Of a DNA stretch of 64,000 nucleotides, positions 12,170 through 24,229 are shown one piece after another. The DNA comes from Marsupella aquatica (taxonomy: Eukaryota; Marchantiophyta). The stretch lies in contig OZ316896.1 in the NCBI GenBank assembly GCA_973895155.1, positions 17,112,001-17,176,000 of the forward strand. The letters are read 5' to 3'. A program made the translations under genes and the position numbers. The notes beneath the pieces are model-generated. The model saw nothing but the letters and a program-made list of their open reading frames with translations, had not been told where the DNA came from and ran no database searches. How positions within the stretch are numbered: position 1 is the stretch's first letter; each line of letters starts with the position of its first letter.

Positions 12170-13798
12170 GACACAACCGTCAGGGTTCTAAGAAGATCTG
12201 TAAATTTCAACACAATATTGATCCATTTGTCTTCTGAATCAGCTTGACGATGTGGCGACATGATTAGATTTTGGCGTCACGAGGCAGCGTATTCCTTTGC
12301 CTTATAAATGGATGCCGCAACCGAGAGTCATTGGTAATTCCGAGGTGATTACTGCATTATTATTATACACGAAGCGTTCGTAGTCCAGGCAGCAAATAAG
12401 CTCTGAACTAAGTGTTTGTAAACGTATCTCGAATTTAAGCAAAACTCTGTTTGTTCCGCCTAGAAATTCTGGACTCTGGTATATTTCTCAGTCAATGAAA
12501 TGGAATAGAGTTCAAATGTGCTCGTCCAGTAAAACATTTCACTAGTATGGGAACGTTTGACAAGTAGCTCAATTTGAAAGTAGCATACATGGAATGTGGT
12601 CTTACATGGAACGTCTGTAGTGTCCACTGGTGCTAGTTAAATTGCTATTTGAACCATGTCCAACTCAAAGCGAATTCCAGTGTTTCCGTAGCAGGCACAG
12701 TACGAGGCAATAGTATAACATTACCCATCAGATTACCGTACTTGGGCATCTAAGAAGGTGAGGAGAAGTACAACTCCATCTTGAAATATGCAATTTGTGC
12801 ATGGACCGTCGAGTGACTTCATTTCAAACGATTGTGGAATGTAGTCATCTAACTTGTAGTGAAATATATGATGAATTCAAATGGATCTGAGATCGTTCAT
12901 GTCTCATGTGTGCGATTTCCTACTTTGCAGAAGATCTCAGCTCTGCAATATTTTTTAACCAACTTGTTATTATGGACAGCATCGTTTCCTGGTAACAAGT
13001 ACTGGGTTCCCTGAATCAAAGTCTAAACACTGGCAGATCCCAATCACATCAATCAAACATCGACAGTCCCAAATCGCGAATCACTTCAAACTTCAAGATC
13101 TTTGGCCATGAATCAAAAGTATGGAGCATCGAGAGTTTCCCAATCACTTAAAATCGAATTGTGGAACATCGACAGCAAGTTCCCAAGATTCGCGATTCAC
13201 TCCAAATTTCAAGATCGCTGAACATGCGCACAACAAGTTGCGCAGAGTACCCAAGATACCAACTCAAGATGATAAACAGATGTAGCTCAAGAAGGATGTG
13301 CATGCAAGTCATGATTCAACTGTAAATGAATCGTGGACTGAAGCAAAACAAGTATAAGCTGAGAGTATATCGAGTGTAACATGAACTTTATTATACTTGG
13401 ATGGGCATACAGATCACGATAACAGTTACTTGCTCATGGCCCTCAACTCGTGCTCCAAGTGAACAAGCTAGGTACCACCCATAACTGACAGCTCTTTCAA
13501 TAAATGGAGCTTTGAATTAAAAAATAGGACCGCTGCAGTTGCGTGCAATGGTTTCGCAAACCCAGATGCAGGCAGGGAAAATTTCGTATGCTTGATGGAC
13601 ATTCCTGAAGATTCAGGTTCTATACATGGCACTTGTGGGGAGGAGGCAACGTAATGGGTGCTGCTCGGCCCAATCTGCTGTGAAAGAAACTTCACCATAT
13701 AAACAAGTTATTGTACAAAATGAATAGCTGCATCCAAATGAGATGCAGTTCGCCAATCTCCGAGAGGGATACAACCCCAGTCCTCTAGCATTGGAGAT
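12170..13798. other. Intergenic, one degenerate duplication
   Basis: No gene is supported. Between 13050 and 13225 a segment containing ATCGACAG..CCCAA..TCGCGA.TCACT.CAAA.TTCAAGATC occurs twice in imperfect form, about 120 bp apart. A minus-strand frame at 13468-13698 has no family resemblance. Confidence 0.4.
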
Positions 13799-14385
13799 TT
13801 ACTTGGAGCTCACTTTCCCCTTGAGGCCGGCGACGGTCCCCTTGATCTTGTCCCCAGTCTGTTATGGAAGAAAATCATACAACAACAGGACTCTGTCAGT
13901 TTCTACGTTGAGAGGTTTGTGAATGAAAATCATGCAATACAACAGAATACTGTCAATTCCTGGGTACGTATGGATCTAGATTTGGTACCTAGATTCAGGA
14001 CCACAGATTTTACATCGCAATCGTAAGACACCTATGAATGATGTAGAATCAAACCAAAAGTTCTCATCTCAGCTAATTGTTTAATCATGCTAGCTTGAGC
14101 TCATCGTGTCCGTTAAAAGTCAAAATTGAGGAACTCGAGATACACGAAAGGAAATGAAAACCGCTGGCTCAGCCAGAGCGTGAGCAGTAAGTGCACCTGA
14201 TGAATCTTGCTAGTGATCTTCTCTTTCGTTGAAACCTTGGGTGGAGCTTCGTCGGTGGTGGTCTCGGGCTCAGCTGGTGGTGCAGCTTCGGTGGTTTCCG
14301 GCTCAGCAGGTGGTGCAACCTCGGTGGGAGTCTCCTCCTGAGGCTTCACCTCCTCGAGCTGCTGGGGGGGAACTTCTGAAGCCAT
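13799..14385 (-). CDS. Small acidic/Pro-rich protein with basic C-terminal exon, LEA-like
   Basis: Two exons on the minus strand: 14385-14197 (63 codons) and 13858-13799 (19 codons plus stop). The donor is CAG|GTGCAC and the acceptor AACAG|ACT, both in phase 0, giving 82 aa. Residues 1-50 are Glu/Pro/Thr/Ala-rich, with two near-copies of APPAEPETT. Residues 50-63 turn basic (KVSTKEKITSKIHQ). The second exon is TGDKIKGTVAGLKGKVSSK. There is no signal peptide or membrane segment, and the protein is probably disordered and hydrophilic. Composition fits small stress-type hydrophilins, but it matches no family I can name. Exon plan and tail resemble the genes at 23118 and 43519. Confidence 0.65.
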
Positions 14386-17300
14386 ATCTGCAATCGATCG
14401 AACTCTCTGGGTGCTTCACGAACTATACGAAGACACAAATGTACGCTAGATCAGGATGGACAGAAAGAATGGTTCTGGAACTTAACAGATGGCTGGGAAG
14501 AATTCGTTCGTACTGTGAAGAGTAGAGACTACAGCCGGGATTTATATGTGCTCAAAGCAGCCAGGACATATCATAAAATATGCAGAGCGATGAGATCCAG
14601 CTAGCTCAAGACGTTGCCGAACTCTGGGGAATTCCGGTTATTCAGACACCTGGCGCCAACGCTCAGTATTACATTGTTAACCTTTACGCTACGGTTGGTG
14701 CATAATTCAAGCTTCTGCCTCTTCTTCGGTCTGAGGCAAAAAGTGCAGCTATAGATCTATGAATATTCACTCTGTACACAATTGAAACTTTACCTCTGAC
14801 TACAGTTCCTTCATAATTTAAGCTACTGCCTCGTCGGCCTTTAGTGGGCAACGGACAGATGTCCTGGACTAGAAACGATAGTTTAATTTGTAGATTGTGT
14901 CAACCTTGACCCAAACAGATGTCACCTTCCAATGTTAGAGCAAGTGTCTGAAGTTGTTGCTTGTGTACCTATCCTGAACACTGGCGGTCATTCAACTATT
15001 CCAGGTTGAAAAGTACATTGAAAGCACTCACTGGTTTCCCAAATCTGGCCTGATTCATGCATGTGAGAAATCTTGCAGGAATCAAACAGGGATCTTGCAT
15101 CGTTCTGCCAATCCAAACCTTGCCTAGCTTCCCGGAGTTCAGTTGCAACATAAATAAAAACAGAGAATCCAGGATCTCTGTATGGTTGTCTCTCACTGGG
15201 TCAGATGGTAAGGAACTCTGTAATTCCAACAGCTGTTCAGCATTCCCTCCCTTCCCCCAAAATCGGCAGAGCCAGGGGTAAGAATCAAAAACAGACAACA
15301 AGATAAAGAATAACACTCTTATTTAAACAGAAAAATTGGGTTTATCATGGTATGACATGTATAGAGTGACATATAATACACCTTATATTGTCACTTTCTG
15401 ATGTGCACTTACTTATATTGTCACATTCTGATGTGCACAGGTGGATGAAATTCCCATCTTAGTTTATATTTTTCCTAGACCCAGACCCAACTCAAAACGC
15501 CAAACCGCCATTTTTGCCATTGTTCCCCATCAACCAAACTTCACGCCAAACATGTTTTCCTTGCCTTGACAAAACGCACCAGTCCTATGTTGCTCACCCA
15601 CATGTTACACAATCTTCTTATTCCCTTCCATCTCTCACACTTTGCACCAAGAAGCTTGAAAGATGGCAGGATCAAATGGCAGCCATGTGCAATCTATCTA
15701 TTTCTTCTATAACTAGGGAGGGTGTGACATTCCCGGCCTGCATTGGCCCTCAAAGTTGCCCTTATAGAAGCCTGCAGCCGGTAAGCTGGTGCGGTGGCAT
15801 TGCGTGTATGCTCATAGTCTTCTTCCTCTAACATCTTCTTCACCTTACCTACTTATTCTTCTTCAAACACTTAATACTTTGACATTCACTCTACACGGAG
15901 GAAGTCACATGGATGTATGCTTGAGGGTCTCACTTCTGCAAAAATAGAATATCACATGTGACAAAGCATAAGGTCATTGTAATGGTTGTAAGGGAATACT
16001 TACAAAAATGTATATAAGAACTTTAGGGTCTTTTAAATCCAATTTTGAGACTAATAAGGAAAGATTGGGTTTCAAAAATCCAATTTTGGAATGTTCCAAA
16101 CTAGTAGGGGTAAAACAATTCCAAAAAATGAAATTCTAAAGCTGTAGGCGGGTTGTAGGGTGTACCTGACCTAAGATCGTTGCAAGTGTTGTGGGGACTC
16201 CAAGTGGTCAGAACCCCAACGATGCACGGCAATCCACAATGGACCAATTGGGAACCTGAAATCCAAGTGGCACATTCCATGCACATCACTTAGACCCCTA
16301 CAAAAGAAGATTATAGAGGTTGAAGTGCCGAGGGCTATTGTGAAACAAGGGGATTTGGCGGGGAATTTGGTAGTGAATGTTTGTAATTAGTTGGAGATGA
16401 TTTGCACTTCAACTAAACCTTCTTGAACAAACTCATGAGTCCCAATATAAAAATTCCACTCTGCATTATGATAACAGCTTACAAAAATTATTCCTCTGCC
16501 TAATATATCACATGTTAAAGGGTATTGGTTGTGCTTGTCGCTACCTACATTTTCTATAATTGGAATTTGTCCTGCTCTATATATTTTGAATTTTGAGTAG
16601 AACCATGAGGACAGAAGCAAGTTAAGTTGGACAACTGATGCTTTAGTCGGTCTTTCTGTATTCAGAGTTTGTTTGGCTAGTGTCATCTTTGGTTTCAACA
16701 TTCCTAACAACCAATCAAAGAAAAACAAAGGTGGACATTAAAACTAGGATGAAAGTTGTGGAACTTGAATATCCTACCACTTAGCTCCATTGTCGCTGAC
16801 CAAAAGGACTCTCCTGCATTGGCAGCTCATTTTTCGTGCTTGAAAAGCCAGTCACCTTATTCCCTTCACACTAAATGTGATTAATTTTTTGTTTATTCCT
16901 TCTCTTTGTCAGATTGTCAAATTCAAAAGACAACCACTCTATAAAACAGCGGGACTTTGTATTATAGTTCTTGATGTTGTACTCAATTTGAAATTTTGGC
17001 CCAATTGGAAAGATTAGTTGCAGTAGAGAAACAAAAGCAAAGGTTGTGAGACAGATCCACAGTTCTAAAAAACATTGCAGTTCGGGACTGAGGCTATTGT
17101 CATAACAACAATCAACAATTATATTGAGCACCCAAACATATTCCTCCTGGCCATAGCAGATTGAAAATCCCTGCCAGAAGAGGGGTCCCAAAATTGGATT
17201 TTGGTGAAAATGATACAAAAGTTAAGATATTTGAAACCAAGTTTTGGCGGTGAAAAATGACACAAAAGTTAAGATATTTTAAACCAAGTTTTGGCTACAG

Positions 17301-18480
17301 TAGCTAGGGACTAAGCTAGCTAAGTAGGTAGAAGTTCCCCACAGTAGGAAGTTTTTTCTTGGGTTTTTTCCTGTTTGCTTGCAGGCTACAATTACGCCCC
17401 AATCGTATGCAGTCCAAGAAGTTGAATGCCTATTTGAAAGCAAATGCAATGTTGACAATGAACAGAGCCAGACACGGAATGCAATGTTGATAAGGAATCG
17501 AGAGAGAGAAAGAAGTGGAGAAAAACATACTAACACTCCTGTAATGAATGGCAACTTCTCATATGTATCTGCAAATTTTGACCCTTGGACTCTATTGATT
17601 ACGGACCCCATGAGAGGTCCCTTCCAAAATTCCTGGCACCACAGTGTGTCACATCAACAACAACCGCAACAAACAAGACTCATCAATTTTGTTGAATCAA
17701 GCTTATAGTTTTCATTCTTGTTTGTGTCAATTTGGGTATAAAATTTTGGGACGCCATGCCGTAAAAAGAAAAGTAAAAAATTATAAATGCAAAGAGCAAG
17801 ATGGTTAAAACTGTCACTATGTAACTGTTTTAGTTACTTATCCAATTTATAAAACTTAAATTCAAAGATTTAAAAAGTATTTCTCATATAATAAATAATG
17901 ACTAATAACTAACTTTATAACTTTGTTGTTAAAGGATAATTGGCACCTGGAGTAAGATTTCAGGTCCTTTGCAATTAAGGTAAACTGCTAGCCATGGTCC
18001 AAACTTGAATTCAACAAACTGATACAATTCATTTGATCAGATATTCATCTAATTGCAAACAGACTTGCCACGGATTGAATTCTGACTCTTGTAGCTTGAG
18101 AATTTGGTAGCATGTAGCGAAAAGGCCTGATTTTGAAACTGCTTGTGATAACCATGCTATTAGTTAGCCAAGGGGTCCACGAACTAATTGCTCTATTAAT
18201 CTTGATTGGTCAGCATACCTTGCAGAATGAATTTTACAGCAGAACAATTGGGGGTAATTTCAAATGAAAATGGGACACTGTAGTGCCATTCAGGTTCGAG
18301 AAATAAATGAATGATTACAAAAAACTGGCCCGACTTACCATATATTTTGGGGTCTTTGTCAAAACCTCAATCAAATTTTGTCAAAGATGTGTATGAAAGT
18401 TCTAAGCATCCTGTTTTAAAGATTGGCTTTCAGTGCATACAACATTTTTAAAAGTTAAGGAATTAAAACAGGAGAAAATC
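14386..18480. other. Intergenic with short tandem duplications, no gene called
   Basis: Noted structures: a 31-bp direct duplication at 15381-15440 (CTTATATTGTCAC..TTCTGATGTGCAC), and a ~52-bp duplication at 17195-17295 around ACAAAAGTTAAGATATTT. Open frames on both strands around 14996-15830 and 16387-17708 lack recognisable domains and splice signals, and are treated as chance frames. Confidence 0.4.
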
Positions 18481-18494
18481 CAAATTATTATTTT

Positions 18495-18529
18495 CGCAGA
18501 CTCAAAACATATTATGTTTTGAGTCTGCG
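18495..18529. repeat. Perfect 16-bp palindrome with 3-nt loop
   Basis: CGCAGACTCAAAACAT is followed by ATT and then its exact reverse complement. No gene lies nearby for it to terminate. The sequence is AT-rich around it. It could be a remnant of a terminal inverted repeat or a cruciform-forming site. Confidence 0.75.
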
Positions 18530-18636
18530 CCTTGCTAAGAGCCTTGGATCATACCCTCTCAAAAATATATTCAACTTCTTGGGTCTCTCTCGACCCAAGG
18601 CAAACTTGGGGGCATAACTTCAAGAAAATCCAAGAA

Positions 18637-18860
18637 AATACTTCACTGGGCATGTGAAATGTCTCTACTTATAAGGGCATGATGTAAGCAAATACTTCAC
18701 TGGGCATGTGTAATGTCTATACTTGTAAGGGCCAAAATAATGTAGAAGGGCCAGCAACGGGCATGAGTTTCTATGAATGATTATGATCGAGCCTCTCAGC
18801 CTGACTTGGGGGTTATCAGATGTCCACTGCCTCGACTGGGGGTTATCAAATGTCCACCCT
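18637..18860. repeat. Two short tandem duplications
   Basis: A 54-bp unit starting AATACTTCACTGGGCATGTG is repeated at 18637 and 18691. Just downstream, CTGGGGGTTATCA.ATGTCCA occurs twice between 18800 and 18860. No coding function is seen. Confidence 0.6.
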
Positions 18861-19403
18861 CTTGGCTAGCCTACCAAGAGGGTTAGTTTTGGGCGCAACT
18901 ATAAGGTCATAAATAGAGCAAAACTGTACTCGGGTTTCACATTTACTAAGTAATAAGTTAAAACAGCATAGTCCTAGAAAGGGCCAGCTATATCCATGGC
19001 CACTCGGGACAGACGATGTAACCCCTTGGAGCTCACTGTCCTCGAGTATCATGTGCCATAGAGTGGGGTTCCATGCGCGTAGGGGCATGGAGTCCCAACA
19101 TGCACGGAAGCCCCAACAACATTGGCTCTGCGCAGCAGGGCCCGTACTAGGGAGCGGGGGTGCGGGGAGACGAGGGGGGCGAGCCCACCCGCTCCTAGCG
19201 GGTGCCCTTGCCCCTTGTGGGCACTGGGCAACTGGAGATCACCCTGCTGAGGCAAACTGCCAGTGGGCGGTCAACAAGCCTCCATGGCCAGACTTCGTGC
19301 TTCCGGCCCTGGCCACCAAATACTGGGGACCCAGCTGTGGGCGTTGTGTACTCCGGTTGGGGCCATGGGTTACCCTGTACCAAAAGTCACTCCCTGAACA
19401 AAA

Positions 19404-19655
19404 TTCAGTTACCTTGTAGTGATTAGGTTGCACCGCCAGCTGTCCTCAGAAGGATCTTAGAACTACCGGATGGCGGGCAGAGAACCGAAAAGTCCGAAAG
19501 CAAAATTATAAACGACCTTTTTCATAAATTTCAATTACCTTGTAATAAGTAAATGTTGTACCGCCAGCTGTCCCTGGGAAGATCTCAGAACTACCGGATG
19601 GTGGGCAGAGAACCGGAAGCAAAATTATTTCTCAAAGAGTGAAAGACCTTTTTCC
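19404..19655. repeat. 126-bp direct duplication
   Basis: Copies start near 19404 and 19530. They share ACCGCCAGCTGTCC, ACTACCGGATGG.GGGCAGAG and AGCAAAATTAT. The copies are imperfect. The block sits in a locally GC-richer stretch (19050-19900) that differs from its AT-rich surroundings and may belong to an old mobile element. No protein remnant is visible. Confidence 0.6.
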
Positions 19656-19659
19656 TTGA

Positions 19660-22320
19660 CCGCGGGCAAACAGTGGGCCCCCGACAAAGACTGACACAAG
19701 CAACCAAGCAGAAAAATGGGGGTCTCCGTATTCCTGCCCGCTGCCCAAACTGGATCAGAGGTCTACGTGTGAATGAGAAACCGCCACGCGCCTGCGTGGA
19801 ATCTTACTCTCTGCCCTAAGATGTACGGTAGTTTTGGGGAATTTCCCTCCCACGGGCTGCATGCCACTCTCTCAGAAGTCTTGACACGTGGCACCCTGTA
19901 CAGCTCAGAATGATACCCCTTTTACGCTAAACTGCCCTGAAACAACTCCTGCCCGCCGGAAAGGGGAAAAACGAACTCAGATAGACAGATACCAGAAGAA
20001 TCTCTTTCTGCTTACGTAACATTCTGACGGTCTTGTCTCAGCGACCGAGGAATAATTTAGTAACCCCTGTTCCGTACATCTCCTCGCTCCTCTGTCGTCG
20101 GATCTGATCCGATCCTTTCCCGCCGTCTTTAGCAACTCACTCACCGTTCATTTGTTCAAGTTTTCCACTCTCTCCTTTGGCACCCACCAAAAATTATTTT
20201 GTTTGTTTGTTAGTTCCTCGTTAGACTGTTATTGTGAGCCGTATCTAAGTCATTCGATGGATAAGTGGAGGCCAACAGTGTTATCCCCTAAGATATCGGC
20301 CTTTCTTTGTAAATGCACCAAACAATGCAGCTTTCATAAGTGCATATAGACCCTCACTAAATGACAAAGACATAAGTGCATTTCTACCAGAAGTGAACAC
20401 ACGCATTTATGAATTGTTACAATATTCCATTTTTTAGTTTTTACAATGCACACCTAAGCAGCCTTTATTGCTAAGAGCAGCATTACAGTTATATAAATTA
20501 GTTTCATGCATTTACCCAGTTGAATAATGCAATAATAGGGCTTGGGGTATGAGGAATCTGATGTGTGTGACCTGACAACATAATGGGGAAGTGCATAATT
20601 TAGTAATATTTCATGCCTTTATAGACTAGTGCAATCTGAGGATAGGTGCTGGTTGGTCGTGTTGTCCCGGGAGCATGCACTTAGGCATGGTTCACATACT
20701 GCAAAACCAACCAGATATCCTGAACAAGAAGCACCACTTCTTGATATGACATATTAACAATTGGGTGTGTAATGTTTCCGGCGAATGGGACAACAAAAAT
20801 GGACTTCAGATTTATCCTATCGGAGGCAGCAGACCATGTTTCTGCTGTATTGCTTACACTGCCTGTGTGCAACCGGAAAACTCGATTATAAACGGCTAAG
20901 GAACCATTAACTGTTAAAGGTTAGAATGGTTGAATTGTAGGGATATATGGATCACATCGGGTTAGGCAGCTACTGCGAGGTGACAGGTAGGCTAAGTTTT
21001 ATGGATGATAGCTACAAAGGGAGGACATGGGGGGGGGGGGGGGGGGTAGGGTTTAGGGTACTGGATCTCTGCTGGCGGTGCTGTTTTGTTCCAGGTGTTT
21101 CTGGGCTGCTTGGTCAGCCAGCGTTTTGTATCTGCTTGTTTCCTCTGCCACAGGGTTTTCGTGGTCAAATTTATAAAAATTATAAAATGTTTCAAGGAAC
21201 AAATGGGTGTGTAGAGTATGAAAAATGCATCCAATCTCTGGGCACATGCCATGACTGTGGCACAGCTAGCTAGTACACCTTATGCTAAGAGTTTTGATGT
21301 GCATTTACCACAATTTTTTCTTCCAAGTTTTGTAGATGTATGGTTGATCACTCTATCACAGTGGTAGTTAGATTAGCGCAAAAAATAATAAGACAAACAT
21401 TCGGCACTCAGCTCACAAATGTGACTTTGAAAATGATAGGCTGGAAAATTATGCAGCGGTTGGGGAAATCACTTGTTTTGGCCAGATCCAGGCCTATCAC
21501 CCTAAAAATTGGACTGAGAAAGTTAGTCTTTTGGTTGGGAAAATTTTTAAGGGTCATCTGAGATAGTATGGAAGCAAGTAAAAAAACAATTACATTGCTT
21601 TTGCCACAAACACTACAGAGCCCTTTTTGTTTTACAGGAAACCTGCTCTGTCCTGTTTGTCACCATCCTTGATGATGTGGTGCATCCTAGTGCCAGAGAA
21701 TTTGCAAGAGACCCCTAATGGGGGTCCGTAATCACAATTGAGAATCCAACCAAATTACCAATTTAAATGGTCTACTGCCAAAGTCTGAATTCTCCAACCA
21801 AATTGCCACTAAGCTATCCCTAGGCAGCTGGGCACCAACATTGTGCCCACCGGCAAAACAAAACTTGTTGGTTTGTTTAGCTCTGAGGTTTGACAATTGA
21901 TGGACTGACCTTATACTTTTGGACTCATTCTGTGGACTTGAGTGACTCGAGTGAAATTGCAGTACAGTAGGGAGACGTGGCTTCAATTCACATTACTCAG
22001 AGTTTTTAGAAAACTCCAAATAAAGATTATAGGCCACAAGGGTCCCATGATGGAAAGTGAGTGGGAGAACATCGAAGGTAGTCTACTGTTCACCTACACA
22101 AATGAACAGTGGCGGCAGTGGTGTTTTGAGCCATAGATTGCCCCCTATAGACTTAATGAGATAACACTGATGCTTGAAAAATCCTGAAAATATTTTCTAT
22201 ACAAGTTGTACCATATGTGAAATGAGTATTACCGGGCACCTGGGTTACTTTATTTATGCGGGAGCTTGTGGATTGAGTCTATTTTGAGTTTGTAGAGTTC
22301 ATGAGTAACTTGTTCTTTTT
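19660..22320. other. Intergenic, no gene called
   Basis: No supported coding region was found. The only distinctive feature is the 18-base G run at 21029, listed separately. Confidence 0.4.
21029..21060 (+). repeat. G18 run followed by telomere-like TAGGGTTTAGGG
   Basis: Eighteen consecutive G residues (21029-21046) are followed directly by TAGGGTTTAGGGTA, which contains one full plant-type telomere repeat unit (TTTAGGG) and a partial one. This is too short to be a telomere. It may mark a healed break or be coincidental. The homopolymer length is likely to be error-prone in assembly. Confidence 0.6.
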
Positions 22321-22324
22321 TAAT

Positions 22325-22705
22325 TTGTATTGTTGAAGAGAAAGTTGTGGTTTACTCTTTATAGATTGGTGTTTGACTTTGTATTGTTGATGAGAAAGCT
22401 GTGGTTTAACTCTTTCTAGTTTCATTGGTGTTTTGAGTTTGTATTGTTGATGAGGATGTTGTGATTTAACTCTTTATAGTTTGGTGTTTTGAGTTGGATT
22501 GTTGATGAGTAAGTTGTGGTTTAACTCTTTCTAGTTTGGTGCTTTGAGTTTGTATTGTTGATGAGGAAGCTGCGGCTTAACTCTTTCTGGTTTGGTGTTT
22601 GAGTTTGTATTGTTAATGAGGATGCCGTGGTTGAACTCTTTCTGGTTTGGTGTTTGAGTTTGTGTTGTTGCTGAGGAAGCTGTGGTTTAACTCTTTACAG
22701 TTTCT
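22325..22705. repeat. Seven-copy minisatellite, period 53-60 bp
   Basis: Units begin near 22325, 22381, 22441, 22496, 22552, 22607 and 22662. Consensus features are GTATTGTTGATGAGGAAGC, then TGTGGTTTAACTCTTTC and TAGTTTGGTGTTTGAGTTT. Copies differ by substitutions and small indels. There is no open frame through the array. Confidence 0.75.
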
Positions 22706-22967
22706 CCGCTTTGGACCTCTTTTGCTTTAGTGCATTGTACTTTATTTGCCCCTCTTTTGTCAATTATGACAGCTTTTCCCCATTTTGAGGTTTTTGAGTC
22801 TGTAGAGCGATGATAGATCACTCCATCCCTGGGCAGCTAAATTGAGAAAGCTTTTTGGTTCGTTCAGCTCTGAGTGTCGACGATTGTTCGATCCACTTCT
22901 ACGTTTGGTCTGATTTCCTCGGGGATTTCCTGGACTCGACTGCGGGGAGCGAAATTGTAGTACAGTA

Positions 22968-23045
22968 GTGGAGACGATCGTGGGCTTCAATTCCGAGCAG
23001 TGGAGACAATCGTGGGCTTCAATTCGGAGCAGTGGAGACAATCGG
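22968..23045. repeat. 32-bp repeat, 2.5 copies, upstream of a small gene
   Basis: GTGGAGAC(G/A)ATCGTGGGCT units start at 22968, 23000 and 23032. They end about 75 bp before the start codon at 23118, so they lie in the promoter or 5' leader of that gene and may have been copied from it. Confidence 0.7.
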
Positions 23046-23117
23046 TACTAGACATGCACAACAAGCAAAGTGCAGAGGTCTGAGTTGGGGAGGAGGAAGT
23101 TAGAAGCAGCACCTGCA

Positions 23118-24229
23118 ATGGAGACGGGAGGTGAGAAAGGAGCATCTGCACCGGTAGCTGACAAGAGAGTCAGGATGAACAAGAACGCCCCGGACAATCC
23201 TAGTGACAGCCTCTCGGTCCAGATGAAGAACACCAAGGCGCAGGTCCTTGGAGCGTGGCAAAAGGTTTCTTCCTCATTTCGACAGGTATACTGACAGATT
23301 GCCTTGACTGCCATTGGTTGGTTTACAAGTAGTTGCTTCCGTTCAAGGATATCGATCTCTTCTCTGCGTTGTTGACTTGTTGGGGTCTCTCGGGCTTATT
23401 TGGGTCTTTGCCTTGACTGCGTTTTTAGTTAGTTCACAATTAGTTCCTTCCGTTCAAGGATATCGATCTCCTCTCTGGAATTCTCTGCGTTGTTGGGGAC
23501 TCTCGGGCTTCTTTGGCTCTCCTGTCTTCCTGACTTTTTCCGACGTGCACTGACTGATTTTGCCTTGACTCCCTGTAGTTAGTTTACAAGTAATTGCTTC
23601 CGTTCAAGGATATCGATCTCCTCTAAGTATGGAATTCTCTGCGTTGTGGCGACTCTCAGGCTTATTCGACTCTCCTTTATTGTGTCTCCTGCCTTTGGAA
23701 CCCTGTCTCCCCGTGAGTCGCTTGTTGTTCTTAGGCGGTGGCATATACATCTCGGGAATTTAATATTGGTTTTGTTTAATGAGCGACCGATGTGATCATT
23801 TCAAGAACTTCTTAGGTCGCCTAGGATCGAACTGTACTGTTTGGCGTGAAGAGTAGCCTCTCATACATGTCACAGGCAGCTTGTCGTAGGGGGTGAATGG
23901 TGTTCGTTTCTTTTGAAAAGCATGATGGTTTTCCCTGAAGATGAATTGAAGTTCCGTGAATGAGTGGTGGCTAAAAAGGGTGAGGAGGGAGGGAATAGGA
24001 TGGACTTGGGTCTTACCTAACGATGAATTGAAGTTCTCTGTGAATGAGTTTAATCTAAGAAGTGTGAGGGGAAGGAATATGATTGCCACACAAGCCAAAT
24101 TTTTGGAGCTTCGGATGTCTGAGGATTGATTGACTATTGGTTACGTTTCCTGACTGTTTCATTTTTCACACTCAGGCTGGGAAGAAGGTCTCGGGCGCAG
24201 TCAAGGGTAAGGGTTCTTCTACGAATTAG
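23118..24229 (+). CDS. Small hydrophilic protein with basic C-terminal exon, LEA-like
   Basis: Exons 23118-23285 and 24176-24229, joined CAG|GTATAC to CTCAG|GCT in phase 0, encode 73 aa. The N-terminal part is Gly/Lys/Ala-rich (METGGEKGASAPVADKRV). The middle part SVQMKNTKAQVLGAWQKVSS could form an amphipathic helix. The last exon is AGKKVSGAVKGKGSSTN. No signal peptide, cofactor motif or membrane span is present. The start was chosen as the first ATG of the frame. I do not recognise a family. The shape, a short acidic or neutral body with a Lys/Gly/Ser tail split off by an intron, repeats that of the gene at 13799-14385. The 890-bp intron carries a three-copy repeat. Confidence 0.6.
23325..23660. 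repeat. Three-copy repeat within the intron of the 23118 gene
   Basis: A block around TTCCGTTCAAGGATATCGATCTC recurs at 23341, 23452 and 23602. It has flanking words TGCCTTGACT upstream and ATTCTCTGCGTTG downstream. Spacing is 111 and 150 bp. It is intronic and non-coding. Confidence 0.7.

Noticed and set aside
19404-19655. Duplicated GC-rich block as paired structural RNA genes
   Set aside because: The two copies have no recognisable RNA family motif and differ by indels that would break simple stems.
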